A stretch of DNA of 8,956 nt. Origin: an uncultured Collinsella sp. Its GTDB lineage: Bacteria > Actinomycetota > Coriobacteriia > Coriobacteriales > Coriobacteriaceae. Positions 6,959-8,956 of the stretch are shown one piece after another; positions within the stretch are counted from its first letter, which is position 1, and each line of letters opens with the position of its first letter. The notes under the pieces are model-generated. The model was not told the origin of the DNA. It was given only the letters and a program-made list of their open reading frames with translations, and searched no databases. The position numbers were made by a program, and so were the translations under genes. The stretch lies in contig CATVTM010000077.1 in assembly GCA_958346935.1 (NCBI GenBank), forward strand, positions 1 through 8,956, read 5' to 3'.

Positions 6959-6987
6959 AAAAACTCCCAGCCAAGCCGAACGTTTTA

Positions 6988-7012
6988 TTTATCGCTATGA
7001 TTGGTTTATCGC
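6988..7012 (+). promoter_or_regulatory. promoter region of the RpiR gene with direct repeats
   Basis: TTTATCGC occurs at 6988-6995 and again at 7005-7012, a 17-base period. A -10-like TATGAT (6996-7001) lies between the copies. No clear -35 stands 16-18 bases upstream. The repeats are well placed as an operator for the RpiR protein itself or another regulator. The ribosome binding site AGGAG at 7026-7030 follows directly. Confidence 0.4.
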
Positions 7013-7034
7013 GACGCAAACGCATAGGAGCCAT

Positions 7035-7889
7035 ATGGATATCAGGCGGAAGATCACGCAGGGCAAAAGCCTCACCCCCACCGAGCAACAACTTGGGCGA
7101 ACGGCCCTCGCCATGGGTGAGGATGTGCGCGGGCTTTCCATTAAGGAATTTGCCGCGTGCGCCAACGTTTCGGTCGCGAGCGTGCACCGCTTTTGCAAAA
7201 AGCTCGGCCTCGAGGGATTCAAAGACCTCAAGGTCGAGCTCATCCGCCAGGCGACCGAGGCGGGCAACCGGCGCGACGTGGACATCAACTTTCCCTTCGA
7301 TGCCACCTCCACCCCTGCGCAGGTGATGGAGCGCATGGAGGGGCTCTACCAGACCACCTTGGCCGAAACGCAGGAGCTGCTCGACCCTGCACAGCTCGAC
7401 CACGCCGCCAAGCTCATCATGCGCGCCGGCACCGTGGACATCTACACGGGCTCGCATAACCTGTATCCAGCGGGAATGTTCCGCGATCGCTTGCTTTCCG
7501 CCGGCAAAAGCGCGACGTGCCACGACAGCGTCGAGGCGCAGGTGCGCACGGCGCTCGCCTCGGGTCCCGACCATGTGGCAATCGTCATCTCCTACAGCGG
7601 CCTTGCCCCCAACCTCAAGGAGATCTTGCCGATCCTTAGCAGTCGACATGTCCCGGTCATCGTCATCGGCACGCCGCACTGTGCCCGCATTCACCCCGGC
7701 TTTGCCGCCTATCTCACGGTAAGCGACCACGAGAGCATAACGCACCGCATCACGCAGTTCGCCAGCCATATCGCCGTGCAATACGTACTCGATTCGCTCT
7801 ATAGCAGCTACTTTGCCAAAGATTACGCCCGCTGCTCCGAGTTCCTAGAGCGCTCGTTCCCCTACACCCGCCTGCCCGGACTCAAGTAG
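7035..7889 (+). CDS. RpiR/MurR-family transcriptional regulator with SIS domain
   Basis: This is a 284-residue regulator of the RpiR type, which usually senses a phosphosugar. The N-terminal HTH domain covers about residues 1-77, with the recognition region LSIKEFAACANVSVASVHRF at 34-53 followed by CKKLGLEGFKDLK. The SIS (sugar isomerase) domain covers about 122-257, with the strand TVDIYTGSHN (133-142) and the phosphosugar-binding-like loop VISYSGLAPN (184-193). The length is normal for the family. The start at 7035 follows AGGAG at a 4-base spacing. The gene stands 167 bases after the GH106-like gene on the same strand, with two hairpins and its own promoter-like region between, so it is probably transcribed separately. 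Proximity suggests control of the sugar genes nearby, plausibly through a phosphosugar made by the PTS/GH1 route. That link is inference. Confidence 0.92.
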   Translation: MDIRRKITQGKSLTPTEQQLGRTALAMGEDVRGLSIKEFAACANVSVASVHRFCKKLGLEGFKDLKVELIRQATEAGNRRDVDINFPFDATSTPAQVMERMEGLYQTTLAETQELLDPAQLDHAAKLIMRAGTVDIYTGSHNLYPAGMFRDRLLSAGKSATCHDSVEAQVRTALASGPDHVAIVISYSGLAPNLKEILPILSSRHVPVIVIGTPHCARIHPGFAAYLTVSDHESITHRITQFASHIAVQYVLDSLYSSYFAKDYARCSEFLERSFPYTRLPGLK

Positions 7890-7891
7890 CG

Positions 7892-7914
7892 ACGAGCGTG
7901 GATTTTCGGACACT
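7892..7914. repeat. dispersed 23-base repeat, copy 1
   Basis: This 23-base unit begins ACGAGCGTGGAT and ends GGACACT. It recurs with 21 of 23 bases identical at 8760-8782 in the same orientation. Its first 12 bases occur again at 7921-7932 and, inverted, ATCCACGCTC is at 7977-7986. It begins three bases after the RpiR stop codon. Non-coding; function unknown. Confidence 0.7.
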
Positions 7915-7922
7915 AGCCTAAC

Positions 7923-7986
7923 GAGCGTGGATAATCTCCCATTTTGAGCCCGCACACAGGCCAAAACCGGGAGATTATCCACGCTC
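7923..7986. terminator. 18-bp perfect inverted repeat between convergent genes
   Basis: Bases 7923-7940 (GAGCGTGGATAATCTCCC) are the exact reverse complement of 7969-7986. Within the 28-base loop TTTTG pairs with CAAAA and GCC with GGC, leaving an 8-base tip and making a structure of about 26 pairs. It lies 33 bases after the RpiR stop and 46 bases past the stop of the minus-strand XRE fusion, so it can serve as a two-way terminator. Only a weak T-run (ATTTTGGG) follows on the plus strand. The stem is much longer than an ordinary terminator and is built from the repeat word seen at 7892 and 8760. Confidence 0.75.
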
Positions 7987-8032
7987 ATTTTGGGTCCCCC
8001 GGGAACGCATGAGGAGGGCGGATAGACAGCCG

Positions 8033-8653
8033 TTATTTGCGAGGCGTCAGCGACGTAAAGAGTCCGTGTTGGTTGCAGTAAAGATATATCCTGCCGCGCC
8101 CGGTAATATGGAAGCGCGGCTGCACCGATTGCTCTGGATAGAGCTTCTTAAAGCAGATGCCGTCCATAGTCGCATATGCCACAAAGCTAATGTAGTGATC
8201 CTTGGTCATGGGATGATCGAGCGTGACGTACCAATCGTCCTCGATGCGCTCGATGGAAAAGGCGTGGTCCGCGTCCGGCTCTTCGGCCTCCTGGGGAAAC
8301 ATCGTGGAGCCACAGCAGCTAAAGCTGCCTTCTCCGAGCGCGTGCACAACGTTTCCGCAGATAGGGCAAACGTAAAAGACGCCTTTGAGCATATTGCCTG
8401 CACGGTTGGCGTTGGCCCGAATGTCACCAGCCAAAAGCTCGGCCACGCTTATGCCGAGTCTCTGGGCCAAAGGCTCAACGAGGGAAATGTCGGGAAGGCC
8501 GCGGCCGGATTCCCACTTGCTGACGGCTTTATCGGTCACGCCAAGGCTTTCCGCCAGGGCGCGCTGGGTGAGGCCGCGCTCTTCGCGCAGCTGCTTGATG
8601 GCATGCGCTGCCAAAAAAGTATGGGAGGCATTGGTTTGCCGTGTCTGGTTCAT
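8033..8653 (-). CDS. XRE-type HTH fused to desulfoferrodoxin/superoxide-reductase-like domain
   Basis: This is a 206-residue fusion. Residues 16-75 are an XRE/HTH_3 DNA-binding domain (LTQRALAESLGVTDKAVSKW, then PDISLVEPLAQRLGISVAELL). Residues 93-118 match the desulforedoxin FeS4 site: C96-P-I-C99 and the pair C113-C114. From 128 on the protein resembles the superoxide-reductase domain (neelaredoxin fold). H130, H147 (in HPMT), H153 (in HYI), C193 and H196 (CNQH) line up with the four-His, one-Cys iron ligands. The Glu-Lys pair that precedes the first His in active superoxide reductases (EKH) is Ala-Asp here. I infer a redox- or iron-sensing regulator rather than an enzyme. The start at 8653 is chosen because the ATG at 8710 sits at the -10 element; the ribosome site before 8653 is weak (TGGACAG). 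The gene is single and converges on the RpiR gene. Confidence 0.88.
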   Translation of the reverse strand: MNQTRQTNASHTFLAAHAIKQLREERGLTQRALAESLGVTDKAVSKWESGRGLPDISLVEPLAQRLGISVAELLAGDIRANANRAGNMLKGVFYVCPICGNVVHALGEGSFSCCGSTMFPQEAEEPDADHAFSIERIEDDWYVTLDHPMTKDHYISFVAYATMDGICFKKLYPEQSVQPRFHITGRGRIYLYCNQHGLFTSLTPRK

Positions 8654-8684
8654 GGGCTGTCCAATCAAATTGAAGAAATGGAGT

Positions 8685-8694
8685 GAACCGGTTC
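8685..8694. promoter_or_regulatory. palindromic operator candidate GAACCGGTTC
   Basis: A perfect 10-bp palindrome lies just downstream of the -10 element and 31 bases before the start codon of the XRE fusion, about where transcription should begin. XRE-type repressors commonly bind such sites to control their own gene. Palindrome seen; binding inferred. Confidence 0.45.
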
Positions 8695-8701
8695 GACAGT
8701 C

Positions 8702-8730
8702 AGTATCCATTTGAAGGCCAGGCTCGACAA
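8702..8730 (-). promoter_or_regulatory. promoter of the XRE-desulfoferrodoxin gene
   Basis: On the minus strand TTGTCG (plus-strand 8725-8730) and GATACT (8702-8707) are 17 bases apart, each with four of six consensus bases. Transcription should start near 8695, giving a leader of about 40 bases to the ATG at 8653. This also rules against the upstream ATG at 8710. Confidence 0.5.
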
Positions 8731-8731
8731 C

Positions 8732-8744
8732 CTACGCTGCGTAG
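8732..8744. promoter_or_regulatory. 13-base palindrome upstream of the -35
   Basis: CTACGC-T-GCGTAG is a perfect inverted repeat placed one base upstream of the putative -35 hexamer, a position typical of an activator site or a second operator. It shares no sequence with the downstream palindrome GAACCGGTTC, so a different protein may bind it. Confidence 0.35.
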
Positions 8745-8759
8745 ACATGCGCCAATCGA

Positions 8760-8782
8760 ACGAGCGCGGATTTTTGGACACT
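8760..8782. repeat. dispersed 23-base repeat, copy 2
   Basis: Begins ACGAGCGCGGAT and ends GGACACT, 21 of 23 bases identical to the copy at 7892-7914 and in the same orientation. The two copies lie on either side of the XRE-desulfoferrodoxin gene and its promoter. A shorter, looser match (GCGCCGATTTGGACACT) is at 3071-3087. Confidence 0.7.
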
Positions 8783-8802
8783 CATCCTGAGTAGTCATTT
8801 AA

Positions 8803-8871
8803 GAACGTCCCCAACGACCACATCAGGAGTGTCCCCAGGTGCCGGCAGAAAAGGAACGTCCCCAAGTGCCG
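8803..8871. repeat. cluster of three GTCCCC-type short repeats
   Basis: GAACGTCCCCAA (8803-8814), GGAGTGTCCCCAGGTGCCGG (8826-8845) and GGAACGTCCCCAAGTGCCG (8853-8871) are related units; the last two are 27 bases apart. On the minus strand they read as GGGGACGTTC/GGGGACACTCC, a type I recall as dispersed intergenic repeats in Coriobacteria, sometimes near REP-associated tyrosine transposases. No transposase is in the window. Together with the copy at 8760 and the promoter elements, they fill the roughly 300-base gene-free right end; I see no gene there. Confidence 0.6.
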
Positions 8872-8939
8872 CCCCTTGCCAGCAACGGGAGTGCCGATGT
8901 CTTGGCAACGACAGACACTATGACCCAATCCGAGGGCAC

Positions 8940-8956
8940 AAAAAAGACAGGAGCCC
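8940..8956 (-). terminator. possible terminator of a minus-strand gene, cut by the window edge
   Basis: On the minus strand the GC-containing GGGCTCCTGTC (plus-strand 8946-8956) is followed at once by six T residues (8940-8945), as in the 3' half of an intrinsic terminator. The other arm would lie beyond the window end. Confidence 0.25.

Noticed and set aside
5533..6960. Minus-strand open frame of 475 codons
   Set aside because: Shadow of the GH106-like gene. It has Cys/Gly/His-rich composition and no domain pattern.
8009..8686. Plus-strand open frame of 225 codons
   Set aside because: It mirrors the XRE-desulfoferrodoxin gene, whose metal-site motifs on the minus strand leave no doubt about the coding strand.
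8654..8710. Start of the XRE fusion at the ATG at 8710 (225 residues)
   Set aside because: This ATG lies at the putative -10 element and has no ribosome site. The extra 19 residues are not typical of the family.
8803..8871. CRISPR array
   Set aside because: The repeat units are short, imperfect and only three, spacing is unequal, and no cas gene is present.
8876..8908. Hairpin TTGCCA/TGGCAA as a terminator
   Set aside because: Only six pairs with a 21-base loop and no T-run on either strand.

Overview
The window looks like a stretch of chromosome from a high-GC, anaerobic gut actinobacterium, most probably Collinsella or a close relative in the Coriobacteriia. This rests on the roughly 60% GC content, strong AGGAGG-type ribosome binding sites, PTS and glycosidase genes, a desulfoferrodoxin-type protein typical of anaerobes, and short GGGGAC(G/A)-type dispersed repeats that I recall from this group. 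The genus is an inference; no rRNA or other marker gene is present.

Layout: the left half is on the minus strand. In transcription order it holds an AraC-family regulator (4161-3169), a GH1 6-phospho-beta-glucosidase (2998-1559), a stand-alone glucose-family PTS IIA protein (1418-882) with a textbook terminator, and a small secreted lipoprotein (645-88) followed by a 12-bp hairpin. A 114-bp intergenic region with back-to-back promoters separates the AraC gene from a plus-strand, cytoplasmic GH106-like glycosidase of 863 residues (4276-6867). An RpiR/MurR-type regulator with a SIS domain (7035-7889) follows on the same strand. A very long perfect inverted repeat (7923-7986) sits between this gene and a convergent minus-strand gene (8653-8033) that fuses an XRE DNA-binding domain to a complete desulfoferrodoxin/superoxide-reductase-like domain. 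The last 300 bases are non-coding. They hold the promoter and operator-like palindromes of that gene and several short repeats.

How the genes fit together: the left and middle parts form a carbohydrate-use neighbourhood. PTS transport phosphorylates a beta-glucoside using a IIA protein, the GH1 enzyme splits the phosphorylated product, and the GH106-like enzyme would trim another, perhaps rhamnose-containing, substrate inside the cell. AraC and RpiR regulators flank the enzymes. The membrane PTS component (IIBC) is not in the window, so the actual substrate is unknown.

The most unusual item is the XRE-desulfoferrodoxin fusion. It keeps all the apparent iron ligands of both metal centres but lacks the Glu-Lys pair that superoxide reductases use for catalysis. 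It has a perfect palindrome between its promoter and start codon, and copies of a dispersed repeat lie on both sides. It reads as a candidate iron-based redox-sensing repressor, though that role is inference.
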